Translations under genes and position numbers: made by a program
NCBI GenBank assembly: GCA_020152595.1
Contig: JAIGNY010002230.1
Location: forward strand, 1,020,001-1,084,000
Reading direction: 5' to 3'
Length of the DNA stretch: 64,000 bases
DNA from: Chiridota heheva
Lineage: Eukaryota; Echinodermata; Holothuroidea; Apodida; Chiridotidae
Part shown: piece after piece, positions 41,723 to 54,744 of the stretch
Position numbering within the stretch: the first letter of the stretch is position 1
How the letters are laid out: the number at the start of each line of letters is the position of its first letter
Notes under the pieces: model-generated
What the model was told of the DNA's origin: nothing
Seen by the model: only the letters and a program-made list of their open reading frames with translations
Database searches by the model: none

Positions 41723-42270
41723 GCACTGTAGGTACCACTCATTTCAGCTAGATATGTTGAGACTTCTTATAGATATGTTTTGTGTACACAAATCTTATGC
41801 CGGGTGGGGTGGGCAGGGATGGAAAGTTGTGCCACATATGGGGAGGGGGTTTATATGTTATGACATAACCAGAACAATGTAGGTTGTGCATAAGTGCAGC
41901 CATGGGGAGGGAAAGGAAAGCTGTGCCATATATGTGGGGAATGCTTGATATATTAATAGCATAACCATTAGGATGTAGTTTTTTATTGGCTCAGCTGTGG
42001 GGGTGAGGAGGGGGGGAAGGGTGGGATCTGGCAATAGTAGCCTAACATGTTTTGACAGCAATAGGTACATTTGTGTGAGAGATCAAAATTGATCTATGGA
42101 ATATAGTATTCATCATGTCAAGTGTTACAATCTTTCAATATACCACAAGTTGGAAACATGTCCATGACAATGTGAAGCTATTATTCAACTGATAAATGTT
42201 GCTGAAATGCAGAATGTTTAAGTGATTTTAGTAACGAATATTTGAGAAGGAATGGTTTTGTAGAATATGA

Positions 42271-42276
42271 AATAAA
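42271..42276 (+). terminator. Candidate polyadenylation signal AATAAA
   Basis: AATAAA 1.9 kb after the CTR9 stop, followed by a pyrimidine-rich ctctcctcaattttgttctg stretch. No cleavage site can be proven from sequence. Confidence 0.3.
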
Positions 42277-42351
42277 CAATTCTCTCCTCAATTTTGTTCT
42301 GTCTAGCTTTATGTTTATTCAGCAGCTTCAATAATATACGTGAGGTTCCAA

Positions 42352-43515
42352 TATTATATGATAGTTAGTGGAAAATTCCCTTCCCACACCCCACCTCCCC
42401 CCAATATTATAGACAATAGCATAGTTATGATATTTAGTGGAAAATACCCTTCCCCCAATATTATAGATAGTAGCATAGTTATGATAGTCAGTGAATGATT
42501 CCCTTCCTCCACCCTTACCTCCCCCAATAATATAGAGAGTAACAGTTATGATAGTCAGAGGAAAATTCCTTCCCACCCCGACCCCAATATTATAGACAAT
42601 AGCATAGTTATGATAGTAGAATATTCCCTTTCCCCACCTCCCCCCAATATTATAGACAATAGCATAGATATGATAGTCAGTGAATGATTCCCTTCCCCCA
42701 TCCTTACCTCTCCCAATATTATAGACGGTAACATACTTATGATAGTCAGTAGAACATTCCTTCCACCACCCCCACCCAATATCATAGACAGTAGCATAGT
42801 TATGATAGTCAGTGAATGATTCCCTTCCCCCACCCTTACCTCCCCAATATTATAGACGGTAGCATAGTTATGATAGTCAGTGGAAAATTCCCTTCCCCCA
42901 CCCCCACCCAATATTATAGACAGTAGCATAGTTATGATAGTGAATGATTCCCTTCCCCACCCTTACCTCCCCCAATATTATAGATGGTAGCATAGTTATG
43001 ATAGTCAGTGGAAAATTCCCTTCCCCACCCCCACCCAATAATATAGACAGTAGCATAGTTATGATAGTCAATTGAAAATTCCTTTCCCCCCCCCCACCCA
43101 ATATTATAAACAATAGCATAGTTAACATAGTGGAAAATCCCCTTCCTCCAATATGTAGCATTGTTAGGATAGTCAGTGGAAAAATTTCTTCCCCACCTCC
43201 CCAATAGGTAGCATAGTTATGATAGTCAGTGGAAAATTCCCTTCCCCACCCCGACCTCCCCAATATTATAGACAGTAGCATAGTTAACATAGTGGAAAAT
43301 TCCCTTCCCCCTCCTCCCTCCAATATGTAGCATTGTTAGGATAGTCAGTGAAAAAATTCTTCCCCACCCCCTTCTCCCCTAATATTATAGACAATAGCAT
43401 AGTTATGATAGTGGAACATTTCCTTCCCCCACCTCCCCTAATATGTAGCATAATTATGATAGTCAGTGGAAAATTCCTTCCCCACCCCACCTCCCCTCCC
43501 CTTCAATATTATAGC
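42352..43515. repeat. C-rich minisatellite, unit about 60-66 bp
   Basis: About 18 units of the form tagcatagttatgatagtca + gtggaaaattcccttcccc + acccccacccaatattatag. Unit length varies because of C-run slippage and partial deletions. The minus strand is G-rich and contains gggaattttcc, a kappaB-like sequence, in most units. Confidence 0.93.
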
Positions 43516-43520
43516 AATAC

Positions 43521-46080
43521 TAGCTACGCCACTGTTTAAGTCACCAGCAAAAACTCGAAGTTATACAAGGGTTTTTTTCTTGCAAAGGGGGACAAGTTGT
43601 TGTCTCGTCCGTTGAGGAGAGAAGAAAATGCCTAACATTGCGGTGTTGGAGGTTGGATGGGATAACCAAGGCATGAATTGTAATAATCATTTATAATCTA
43701 ACGTTAGTGTTAATCCTTTAGGCCCAGGTCCTAGTAGGAACTCCCAACAGTATGGTCATGGGAGAAATAGACTTAAAGCCTATGCCTACGTTACTAGGGC
43801 CTTAAGCATTTCCTAGGAAAGAAGGGCCGGGCCCAAATTTACTAGCGGACCATTTTACTATGAGGGGGGAACAAATTTACTAGATGGCTACGGCTTAATT
43901 GTCTGGGGGGCCCAAATTTCCAAGGAAATAAGGGCTTGGGGCTAAAATGTTACACCGGCATTGTCCATATTACTCAGCTGCTCAGTGGATATCGGTGAGT
44001 CAGTACTGCTTTTATAATATGTAAGTGATGCCAATTTCATTTTCAAATTGCGCCAACCATCATCAGGGACAATTCCAGTTCACAGGCAATCCTACCATGA
44101 ACAGCAAAACGAAGAGTATTTGAAAACAACATGTTGTTTACTATAGTGAGTCATGAACTTGTGAGCAAATCAATCGACCACTTAAAACCCATACGGGCTT
44201 TCATATTCTTCTCTATTAAGCATTTGAGATTCGGAAATATTCAACTAAGAGGTAAGTTAATGCACACTGATTCTTATTCACGAAAATATATTGCTTTTCA
44301 CAACTTTGAACTTGTATGTGCAAAAATTCATTGTTAGGAAGCTACAATCTTGGACAAAACTGTTGGGACACTTACCGGAAAGTTTGCATGTTATTTTAAA
44401 TGTTCATGTACAGCTTTTATTTTCGACGTCACCCCCCTCCCCCATTCCCCTCCCCCCGTCCCCCCTTCTCAATTATCAACATTTTCCACTCATTTCACCA
44501 ACATTGAATGGGGATGACCCAACGAGTTTTGTCTTAGATTGTAGATAAGTAAAATGCCATAGAAACACACTCGAAATGACAACCACATAAGTACTTCCCT
44601 CCTTATTGCAGAATTGATAAATAAGTAGGGTTTCTACGCTGGAGGGATCACTTAGTAGGTCAATGGGAAAATCAGCAATTGTTCACTTTTTTGTGAGTTT
44701 AAAAAGTTTTAGAAAATATAATAATTTCTACAAATGTGATTAAATCCAATGCCTAACACCTCAACCTAGACCAAAAACAGTCATTACCCATTTCCATCCC
44801 TTCAAAAAATATTTTGACCCCAAATCGGCCAAAATGGTGGCCATTTTGAAGGATTTCTACAATACTTATAGACCTCACTATATTGCGTTGTTTTTAATTA
44901 TTTCTGATGATATTATGGAGCCAACCTACGTAATAATTAATACCATCAAGAAGTCATGCAATCCCTCTCACAATAACTTTGAAATTGGAGGCAAATTATT
45001 GCAGAAAATGTTGGAATTTCTTATTGAATCCGATGATAAACGTCCTATAATTTTTGGTTCCGATATAACAACAGGAACCTCATATGCAGTAGGCTGCCAA
45101 ATTATATGTATATGTGTATGTATGTAAAGCTTTGCTTTTAAACATGGTATCTCGGGAATTGAACATTAGAGGCATGTCAAATTTAAAACATTGATTAATC
45201 ATGACTCAAAAATGGTCCCTATTGTTTTTGATGTCAACATTATACATATTAATGCATGAGTAGATGGGGCTTAGTGCAAACAATCTTGAACTTTTCAAAT
45301 CTTTACAAATGCGTGCCAGTTTTGCTTCTTATGCAGTTATGTGACATGATTATGTCGTCAAGTAGTGTGCACATGCTTTTGTTGTTAAAATATCATCTTA
45401 ATTAGTTTTGAAATTAAAAAATATGCATCATGACTCCACCCTCAACCTATAGATTTATATTAAAATATTCTCTTTGATACTGTCGATAATTATTACCCTT
45501 TCATAAAACCTTTGTTTATTGTCTGTACTAGCAATACTGTTCTCCCAGCACAAACACTAGATGAATTAATAGACGAAGAAAAGACTGCCACCTTTGAATT
45601 GCATTTGAAGTGCGTTCCTTTTCAATGCTAAACAATCGCAACAATTGCAAATGATGTTTTACGGGTTGTCATCATTAGTGACTTAAAAGCTTAAAACAGC
45701 CAAATACTCAGGTATAGTGGTCATATCTTGACATTAACAAGTTAGATGTCCCTGAATTCCCGGCGGGTCCTTATCCATCAGTTCTTCGCAAGTTGATTAT
45801 CTCTATATAATCTTAACTATTGAAGACTAGATGTAAAATACCCAATATATCTATCTACATTTTAAAACTTGATATAAAAACTTGTCAGTTTAAAACACAG
45901 ATATTTATAGTGTATTAGCACCTACCAATCAAAGATTCATTCCCACAACTATAGGGGAGGGAAAAATTGACATCAAAGAGTCATTCGCACAACTGGGGCT
46001 CAAAGTTGCTGTAAACTTACAGGATTTACCAAGACAGCCATATTCACTCATTTCTTGGCTTCTGCGGCCAAGGGTGAAAA
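43521..46080. other. Intergenic, no recognised gene
   Basis: Mixed AT-rich sequence. A C-rich run lies at 44427-44468. A 97-codon open frame at 44834-45127 has no recognisable motif and begins in an aaatggtggccatttt-type palindrome, so I do not call it. Confidence 0.4.
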
Positions 46081-46084
46081 AACC

Positions 46085-48850
46085 TTCCAGCCCATATTAT
46101 ACCCTTTAAGATCCTTATTGGTGCTGCAAGAGTCGTATCTTATTTTAAAATGCAAGAGAAATTTTGCGTCCACAACATAATCAGGCAGAGCATTCCAATT
46201 GTAAACAACTCACTGGCTGAAGAAATGCTTACGTATGGCCAAACGGATGTTTGACTTTAAAAAAAAAAAGTCTTTATGTATTCTATCATAATTTGTCCTG
46301 CAATTTTGTGGCTTAAAAACCATGGGATATGTTAAGAAAGTAGTTCAATTGAATCTAGGAAGGGTATTTATAATATACCACCTGAAGAAAGTTTGAGGGA
46401 AAATGATTTAAATAGTAAACAAATTAAATAAACTTTCTTTGAAATACATACAGATTTTAAGGAATCTGAGGCTGTGACATCACAACTATTCTGATTTCAG
46501 TCGTTTCTACAAAAATGATACCAAACTTTAAACTTGAATATCTCCTTAACGGAATAAGATTTTACAATGCTTTCTTCACCATTTTGTTTCTTTTGAAGTC
46601 CTCTTTCATATAAGAATAACATGCTTGACCACTGAACTAATCCTTTAAACGTATGTCCTTTGGTGATAGTGCCTGCTTAAAGCTTGAAACATTTGCAAAA
46701 ATTCACATGATCCAAAGCTTAAAAAACTTGAATACCTGTATTATATCGCCTCTCAACCTCCTCTCCTCTAAAGTTGACAGATTAAATAACCCGAGGCGCT
46801 CAGTGTAACTTAAAGAACATAATCCCCAAATCAGCTTTGTTGCTCTCTTTTGAACACCTTCCAATAAATTAGTATCCCTTTTCAAATATGGATTTGATAC
46901 CAGAAGTGAACACAATGTTCCAATTAAGGACGAACCAAGGATTTATACAATTCAAGGACAATGTCTTGAGAAAAATGCGAAAAAAGTTTCTTGATCATCC
47001 CCAAAACAGAATTTGCTCTTTGTCACCGCTAAAGCACAATGCACTGAGCTACTTAAAGAACAATGAACAGTAACACCCAAGTCCTTCTCCTTGTCAACCT
47101 CAAGCAGCTCGACACCACCCATGTAGTAATGTACATTCATGTTGGCATTTCCGAGATGTAAAACTTGACACTTATCTACATTAAATAGCATCTGCCAATC
47201 CACTGACCATTGAAACAATCTGGAAAGATCAGTTTGAAGCTGATCAGCTTGATCAAGAGACACAATTGGAGCACAAAGTTTAGTATCATCTGCAAACTTT
47301 ATAAGAGTTGAAATAACTTCATTGTCAATGTCAGTAATATACACCAAAGATAGAATAGGTCCCAACACTGAGCCTTGTGGCACTCCACTAAGTACTTCCT
47401 CCCAATCTGACTGACTGTTATTTACAACAACTCTCTGTCTCCTTCCATGCAACCATCTTTTAGTCCAACGATGAACATTTCCCGCTACGCCAATAGCTTC
47501 CAGTTTTAACAGCAGCCTCTTGTGTGGTACTTCGTCAAAAGCTTTGCCAAAGTCTAAATACACATTATCCACCGGAGAACCCTCTTCAACAAGACCTGCA
47601 ACTGTTTCGAAAAATTCCAATAAATTTGTATGATTAGGGCGACTTTTCGAAAACCCATGCTGTGTATCTTTTAACAAATTGATATTCGACTCCATCACCT
47701 TTCCCACCGCTAATGTCAAACTGACTGGTCTATAGCTCGCACACACAAACTTTGGCCCTTTCTTTAACAAGCGTGTCACATTAGATTCTCTCTAACTCTC
47801 AGGAACAATGCTGGTGTCAAACGATACTTTAAATATACAGGAAAGAGGTACACTCAACTCCTTACAACATTTATTAAAGATCCAAGGTTGCAGTTGATCT
47901 GGTTCTGGGGTTTTATTACTTCTCAATCGTTCCAGCTTATTACAAACCACCTCCTCACTAAAACTTGTCTCAAACAACCTTTGACCACAAGTGCCGTTGA
48001 AAATATATAATGGCTGCGGTATATCCCTCTCATCCTCAATTGTAAACACAGATGACAAAAATGTTTTTAAGATATACGCAATCTCCTTATCCTCAACAAT
48101 AAGCACATCACTATCATTCTTTAAAAGACCAATTTGTTCTTTGTACACTGCTTCCCCCTTACATACAAGCAGAATGATTTCACATCAGTTTTAATGTAAT
48201 CAGCCAACTTCTGTTCAAAGATCTTTTTGGCCTTGCAAACTTCCTTACACTCTTTTAAAGCATTCTTGTACGTCAAATAATCCTCACAATCAGCTGTACT
48301 CTATATTTCGTTTATGCTTGATCTGTTGATATTTATGTTTCATTGCTTTTCCTGTTACTTTGGTCATCCGTGGAGGCTTACGACATTGCCACTTCGTACG
48401 CTTGGGAATACACTCTTGCGCTGCAGTATCAATTTCTGACTTTAACTTACTGAGAAGCACATCAGGACTCCCTAGCTGAAGTATATCATACCAGTTAAGA
48501 GGTTAACATTTTATAAACTATTCCTCATCATGTCAAAGTTTCTTTAGAATATGCAAAAGTAAAGGTTTTGTCCTCATTTAAATATGTTTTTGCACATAAA
48601 ACCCATTCAATAATGTTATGATCATTGTTATCAAAGTGTTCTTTGATGCAAACGCTATGGACCATATTAATCATCGATGAAAACAAATCCAAAGCTGCCT
48701 CACCTCGAGTTGGTATGTATACATGTTGATACAAATACGAATCTAAAACAGTGTCCAGAAACTCCTTATCTTTTTATCTGATTATCCGCTGCGAAAGTAT
48801 CCCAGTTAATTGAACCTTATATGACTAGGCTATAATATCCAACATTTCTA
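46085..48850 (-). mobile_element. CR1-like LINE, 5'-truncated, split by a MITE
   Basis: Order on the minus strand: endonuclease end (FNWDTFAADNQ, then LYQHVYIPTRGEAALDL, then FDNNDHNIIEW), linker (KRTKWQCRKPPRMTKV), then the RT domain: YRPVSLT, DTQHGFSKSR, VYLDFGKAFDEVPHKRLL, GVPQGSVLGPI, catalytic FADD, KDLGVTV. The C-terminus follows: RRATKL near 46840, RRLRGDIIQVFKF, and after the MITE, YNWNALPDYVVDAKFLLHFK near 46190. Several frame breaks make it inactive. A CR1-clade origin is inferred from these motifs. Confidence 0.92.
46272..46648. mobile_element. TTAA foldback MITE, copy B, inside the CR1 LINE
   Basis: It matches the right two-thirds of the 19556 element and ends gaactaatcct TTAA. 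The left third is replaced by an A-run. LINE C-terminal coding resumes on both sides, so the MITE inserted after the LINE. Confidence 0.8.
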
Positions 48851-49161
48851 TGTTTGGAGAGGAAGGGGACATGAAACACACTGACTTGAAGTTCAAATCA
48901 GGTCTCACTGGAGGATCTAAGTGAATAACAAAATGAAATTAAGCAGATCTCAATATCGTCATATGTTAATTATATTGTAAGGAGTGACACTTCATAGAAG
49001 TCAATAAAATAACATTATCATCTCATCTGCACTACAACAGCTTCTAAAACATAAGGCATCGGAACCACATAACCTTTTGATTTCTAGTTCTAAAAATAAC
49101 ACTTACAAATAACCTTTAACCCTTCTGTATACTACTAAAAACAAAACATTTGAAACACTCT
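48851..49161. other. Intergenic, nothing recognised
   Basis: AT-rich sequence between the LINE and the foldback element. Nothing I can support. Confidence 0.4.
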
Positions 49162-49546
49162 TCTATTTTAAAATGGATTTCTATTGTCAAAAATTTCTAT
49201 TTTCAAAATGGATTTCTCAAAATTTTGTCAAAATGATTTTCTATTGTCAAAATGGATTTCTATTGTCAAAATGGATTTCTATTGTCAAAATGGACTGGAA
49301 TAAAGCCTTTACATTACCATTATACTACTTTTTTTTGGATTTAAAAAAACTCTGTACCAGAATAGCTAACAAACTTTTTGTTTGCTATTCTGTTACAGAA
49401 TGTATTAAGTACCAAAAAGGAGTATATAATGGTAATGTGAAGGTTTTATTCCAGTCCAGTCCACAATAGAAATCCATTTTGACAATAGAGATCCATTTTG
49501 ACAATAGAAATCCATTTTGACAATAGAATCCATTTTGACAATAGAA
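49162..49546. mobile_element. Foldback element with repeat-bearing arms
   Basis: The left arm has about five copies of tttctattgtcaaaatgga and the right arm has about four inverted copies (tccattttgacaatagaaa). The inner parts are also inverted (ctggaataaagcc...ttaccattata versus tataatggtaa...tttattccag), converging on a hairpin aatagctaacaaac / gtttgctatt at 49360-49392. Confidence 0.85.
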
Positions 49547-51600
49547 GCTGCTCACTTTTTAATACGTGTAATAAATGAAATTCCAGTCATTTTTTTATGA
49601 CCGAAATCAAGTTAAAATTCCAGTTATTAACATTTGAAAACGAGTAAATACGAGAATAAACCCTCGCAAGTTATACTGATTGTTGTTAAGCCGTTCACAT
49701 TCATTGACTAGTTATGTCAATAAATGTGATTGAGTTGTAAAGAGACGGCTGCTTAATTTCCCCATGGAGATACTATCCCAAATAGTATTTCCATGATTTG
49801 TCTAACATGGATGTCAGAATGGCTTCAAAGTTCTCCTTTCCGCTCATGCAGAGTACATTTCGACGAGTGGCCTATCAGCCTGTACAGGCTGGAACACCGT
49901 AAACTACTGAAGTGAATAGGAAGTTAGTTGGAGGGGTAGCGTACCCAGGCAGAAAGTTTTTTTTTTGTTGGGCAAATGTCTGATCCATTATGTAAAGCTC
50001 GATATGAAGTTTATAAACACTATATTGTGAGTTAATTGTTTTCTCAAAAATAATGTGGAACTGGGCCGGAATTTCATTCGACGGGAGTTTTTAGGAACAT
50101 GATTGGAAAAACGTCAGAGACAATATTTGACAATTCATGGAGTATATCTACAATTTCGTATCGGACGTTCGTTAGTAGGGCTAAGCGTTGGTGCAACAAG
50201 TATGGCTTCCGTCGGACATAGGCGGGAATTGAGAGGATCAAGGGGGGAAGGAAGGGGGTGCAATTGATCCCAGTTTTTTCTAAATGTATATCGTTTATGT
50301 GGTGTTTTTTGTATCTTAGCGTGATTTTGTGCCTGAATCCACGACCTATTCCCGTCTGATCCCGCAAACAAGATTTTTTTCCTATTTTGTTTTTGTACAA
50401 GGTCTCAAAATACTTTCTACTGTTCTACTAAGGACCACGATTTTCTCCGTTTTCCCCTCACTTCAATGCACCCAAACCAATTCAAATATTTGCCCCTGAT
50501 CTTCAACAGTAAGATAGATGAAAATACGTAAAGAAAACAATATGAAAGTTCATCTCCTCCTAGGCCTGGACCAAGCATATTCTACGACTGCACGGTGAAA
50601 AGAGTGATTATACTTACAGTAGTGTCCAAACCAATAGTAAAGACACATGGTCAATGCCAGCCCTATTATGAGACTATACGGGGACCCGAATAACCATTGG
50701 AAGTACATATTTCAATGACCTGCATATCTTTACGACTGGTGGCGCTAAAGGTTGGGGGAATGGGGTGCATCCCCTATATGGTATTTTGGGCTCTTAAGAA
50801 TGTTTTACCCCACCATAGCTTACATAAAAATAAATTCATATGAACTACTTTATTATTTACATATATAACACCCATCTTCTCCATGTAGCGCAAGAAATCT
50901 ACAAGTATTGCGATCTTGTATGGCCTTTGGGTAACTGCGTTCAAACTGTCAAAGCACTAACATAACACGGAACGTTTGGTACCAGGAATCTGTTATTTAT
51001 TCTGTTGACAACTTCATACAATCAAGCTAATATATAAAGATATAACGATTCAAAAGATATGCAAACGCCCCCTCCCCTCGCCCTTCCCCCACGTTATCCC
51101 GCCTATGGTCAGAACAATCAGTGTTTGACCTCCCGGCTTGATCAACTTGATATTGAATTATAGTTCTGTACTTTTTATAACAACTCGTTTGATTATTTTG
51201 TATTTTATTATATTTTTCCGTTTCTTTAGTAGGCCTACGAGAATCTGCCATCCATTGAATAAGCCATGCTTTCAGTCAGTCAGTATTCTAATCATAATGA
51301 GCTATTTCCGTATAAATCCGAGCCCTTTTTTATTTCAAACAAGTATTTTTAAAGCCTTTATAGTTTCAACACATGTATTACATATCCAGGATTATAAATT
51401 GAAAATATAACTAAACTGCTTATTTAATGCGGTTCTATGCCAGCTACAATGAATAGAAGTCTTTTCTAACTGAACAGCTGAATGAATCACAACAATATAT
51501 TTGATTTCAAACAAAACCCCAAGACTTAGTTATAAATATAACATAAAAACGCTAAGTACACAAACTAAGTCAATATATGATTTAGAAACACACCAGTCTT
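49547..51600. other. Intergenic, no recognised gene
   Basis: No domain, terminal repeat or tandem array recognised. Short frames are incidental. Confidence 0.4.
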
Positions 51601-51629
51601 TTACTAGTTTTTCTTTTAATGATAGCTAT

Positions 51630-52510
51630 GCATTTCATTTCGACCTTTAGACTGTTTGGAGCTTTTAAGATCACAACTAGTAAGATCAAATTTGATCAAT
51701 CCATGGAGATGACAACTCCCTCAGTACCTGGTCTATCTGATATTAAACCAGCAAATAGTACAAGAAATCTTGGGGTTTGGTTGATAATGAAATGTCTAAT
51801 GGATAGATAATCACATATCTAAAATTTGTCAAAATGTTTTTTTTAGTTACACAATTTGAAGCGCATTCGTAAATATTTGTCAGTTAATTTGATACTTGCA
51901 CTTATTCATGCTTTTATCACTGTTTAAATTGATTATTGCAACTCTCTTCTGCTTGGCTTGCCTAATTTTCAAATACAGAATTTACAAACAAATTCAAAAT
52001 TCTGTAGCTCGACTTATACATGAAATACCTCAATTTTGGCATGTTTCCCCTACCTTCTTCATTGACTACCAGTTGAGCACAGAATTGAGTTTAAACTTCC
52101 TTTATTTGTTTACAAATGTTTGCATAATTTAGCACCTAATTACCTGCAAAATATGACAACATTGAAAGCAACGACAAAGTAAAACCTTCGATTCAATGAA
52201 CAATGTTTTTTTTTTACAGTGCCAGGACCAATTATAAATTATACGGGATAAATATTTTGCTAAAGCAGGGCCGTCCTTATGGAATAGCTTGCCGATTGTC
52301 CAACTCCCTACCTATTTTTAGGAAACCTTTAAAACTTATCTTTTTAAGGCTGCTTTTAATTTGATTTCATGATTTTTTCGAGCTTTATACGTATATTTTA
52401 AGTTTGTTTTATTTACAGTTTGAATTATTTATTTCTTTTAGTGTAATAATTATTTTACTCTTTTACTTATTTTACTTTAATGTCATTCTAATTGTACAAC
52501 GCCAATGATT
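51630..52510 (+). mobile_element. L2/CR1-like LINE relic
   Basis: Decayed frames retain NSTRNLGVW, KQIQNSVARLIHEIP, a weak HWLP-equivalent region, then GDKYFAKAGPSLWNSLP. The order matches the L2 C-terminus seen at 36345, with more stops. Confidence 0.75.
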
Positions 52511-52517
52511 ATCCATA

Positions 52518-52744
52518 TTCACTTGGTTGGATATCCGAGTATTTTATGACCTGAGGTCATCAGACCGCATAGTAACCGCGCGCCGCTGGAGTGAAAACAA
52601 AGCGATCAGCTGTGTTGTTTACATGCCTACTTACCACACACAATGAACACATATGGACTTGCTCTCGTGTATTGCGCAAAGCTTTGCTTTCACTCCAGCA
52701 AATGACGTCATCTCCTGAATGTGACGTGGCACCAACCAAGTGAA
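52518..52744. mobile_element. Palindromic MITE, 227 bp, TA target
   Basis: Ends ttcacttggttgg and ccaaccaagtgaa are perfect 13-bp inverted repeats flanked by TA on both sides. Inner gagtgaaaacaaagc / gctttgctttcactc extend the hairpin. A TA duplication suggests a Tc1/mariner-type or related origin. Confidence 0.75.
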
Positions 52745-52889
52745 TAGATTTTGGCGCTTTTTAAACTGTTTTTTTCCCCATTCTCAATCCAGCGGGTTTT
52801 TGAAACGAATAGAAATACCCTGCAGTTTATGATCGTAAAGGAGGTCTAGCTCATTCTTACAATTCTTTAACATAGATGAGTTATGAAGA

Positions 52890-53377
52890 CAGTCTGGAAG
52901 CATGCCTATTAATAGGAACATTTATAACACACGAGAATATTGAAGTCATGCAGCCAAATTGTTCAGATGTTGTGATAAAATGTCATAGTTTCTAATTTAT
53001 GTACTTGAAATATTAAAAATCATTGTGTTGAACTCTATTTGAATTTTCAAAATGGCCGTTCCGCGCCTAAAAACCTAGCTCTATTGTCAATTTTTTCTAA
53101 AATTTCAAAAACGGCGTGGTTAACATATCAAATAGGAGTGGAAAAGTTGTAGTCATGACAGTAATGAAGGTATTTCCATGAGTTTTAAGTTTCCCCTAGC
53201 AAATAATTTTTCCCAGACCTATTTTACATTTAAAATATGTAACATATTGCATGAGGCTTTAATGTTAGGATAGCAAAGGACAATGGGAAATATCACAAAA
53301 TGGCGGCTTCCATGTAGCAAAATGTTCCCATTTTTAGGAACATTTATGTTCCCATTAATAGGCATGCTGCCGGACTA
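52890..53377. mobile_element. MITE, 488 bp
   Basis: Ends agtctggaagcatgcctatt and aataggcatgctgccggact are inverted copies about 30 bp long (including attaat-ggaacat). The interior has no ORF. No target duplication could be confirmed. Confidence 0.7.
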
Positions 53378-53739
53378 AAGGAGTGGAATGTAAAGAACAG
53401 AGCTGTTCAAGATGCGAAATACGAATAATTAAATACTTCTCATAGCAAAGTCTCTCACTAGCTTTAGGCTTCGAATAATCAATTGAAATAGACCTTATAT
53501 ACATCTTAATTGTTTCCCATAATTAGATAAAATAGAAGCATTAAAATCAGAATGTCGATTAATTAAGTCGGAAATAGTTTCACTGATGAGACTAACATAA
53601 AACATTATTGTTAAATAAAGATGCATTGATATTCCAAAAGCCCGGCCCCCGTTTATAAGAGTAACAATGTTATGATCAGAACCAACAAGAGATTAGTAGT
53701 AAACATTATCTACAAGGTGAATAAGATGTCTAGAAATCA

Positions 53740-54560
53740 AAAACCAGTCAAGCCTGCAGTAGTGCAGTCACGAAAGAATCAATGATTGAGTGCCAAGAGT
53801 ACTTGTAGGAATTCGGGTTTCTCTTTTCCAGATATCAATGAGGTTATTCAGCCTCAGAAGGCTAAGAATGCAATTTCTAAAATTGAATAATGACCATCTA
53901 TCGTGATTGAAATGTGGCGGCGTACATTTATTCCAAAACAAATCTGATTGGCCTATAGATGTAAGTACACGTTGTACCATTGTGTTTCGACCAATTAAAA
54001 CACTCGAATCAAAATCTATTTACCTCCACGTTATAGACGATAACTGGCCTAAAATTGGTAGAAAGATTGCCTCCTTTATTATCCCGCCTAGTGTTAAAGG
54101 TAAAATTAAAGTCAATTAACATTAGAATTATTGTAATTATGAAGCAAAATACCTATGTTGTTAAAAAAAGGTCAGAACTGTCAATAGTCAATATTCGGAG
54201 CATGAATCTTGATTAACAAAAAAGACTCATTAGTGATACCGCAGTTTATAAATACCATGCGATTATTATCACTACAGAATATGCTAATAATATTAAGGTC
54301 AGGGGAGGGTTTAAACAAAATCTCAATACCCCTGATGTCGTTAGTACGGTGTGAGAAAACAACCCACCTACCCCATTCATTAGTCCAATGCATCTCATCG
54401 TTAAATAAGGAATGAGTTTCTTGAAGTAATATGATATCAAAATTACTATAAAAAAATGAAAAATACGTTCTCCTTTTGCGTTGATCCCTCACACTCCTAG
54501 TGATAAAAAACCCAAGTGTAATCTTACCCATGTAAAAGAGTTATAAAACATGATATCAAA
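53740..54560 (-). mobile_element. Tx1/L1-type LINE endonuclease fragment, interrupted
   Basis: On the minus strand, 54181-54531 encodes VRDQRKRRTYFSFFYSNFD then ILLQETHSLFNDEMHW and HRTNDIRGIEILF, the N-terminal half of an AP-type endonuclease with the LQETHS motif. 53768-53890 encodes NNLIDIWKRETR and a weak TxxTLGTQS piece. They are separated by the repeat at 53893-54115. Confidence 0.75.
53893..54115 (+). repeat. Dispersed repeat, copy 1 (inverted partner at 54745)
   Basis: It reads tatcgtgattgaaatgtggc ... tgattggcctatagatgtaag ... accattgtgtttcgaccaat. The reverse complement of 54745-54950 gives the same order with modest divergence. It interrupts the LINE endonuclease. Confidence 0.75.
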
Positions 54561-54744
54561 ACACTGAATACTGATATGCAAATATTAGCTAAATAGAGAA
54601 ATTCTGTACATACTAAACAATGAGTTGGAAAGTACCAAAGTATTACAGATAAATGCGATGTATGTTGCAAAGCTATGAAAATGTAGACTTAGGAGAAGCT
54701 GGCATGCAAAAGACAAAAAAGATTCCAATCAACTGAACCAGTTT

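Larger units (their letters stand above)
40390..42300 (+). other. CTR9: Probable CTR9 3' UTR
   Basis: There is no conserved coding sequence. The first plausible polyadenylation signal with a downstream T/GT-rich stretch is AATAAA at 42271. The region includes a ~185-bp tandem duplication, a 16-G run near 41299-41314 and a TA-rich microsatellite. The 3' end is an inference. Confidence 0.4.

Noticed and set aside
41491..41751. Frames of YIYIYI / MYVCMYV
   Set aside because: Microsatellite translation.
42328..43490. Glycine-rich frames such as GGGGREFSTDYHNYATVYNIG
   Set aside because: Translation of the C-rich minisatellite on the minus strand.
44834..45127. 97-aa open frame
   Set aside because: No known motif, no clear splice borders; begins in a common palindromic ccattttggccatt context. 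It may be a chance frame.
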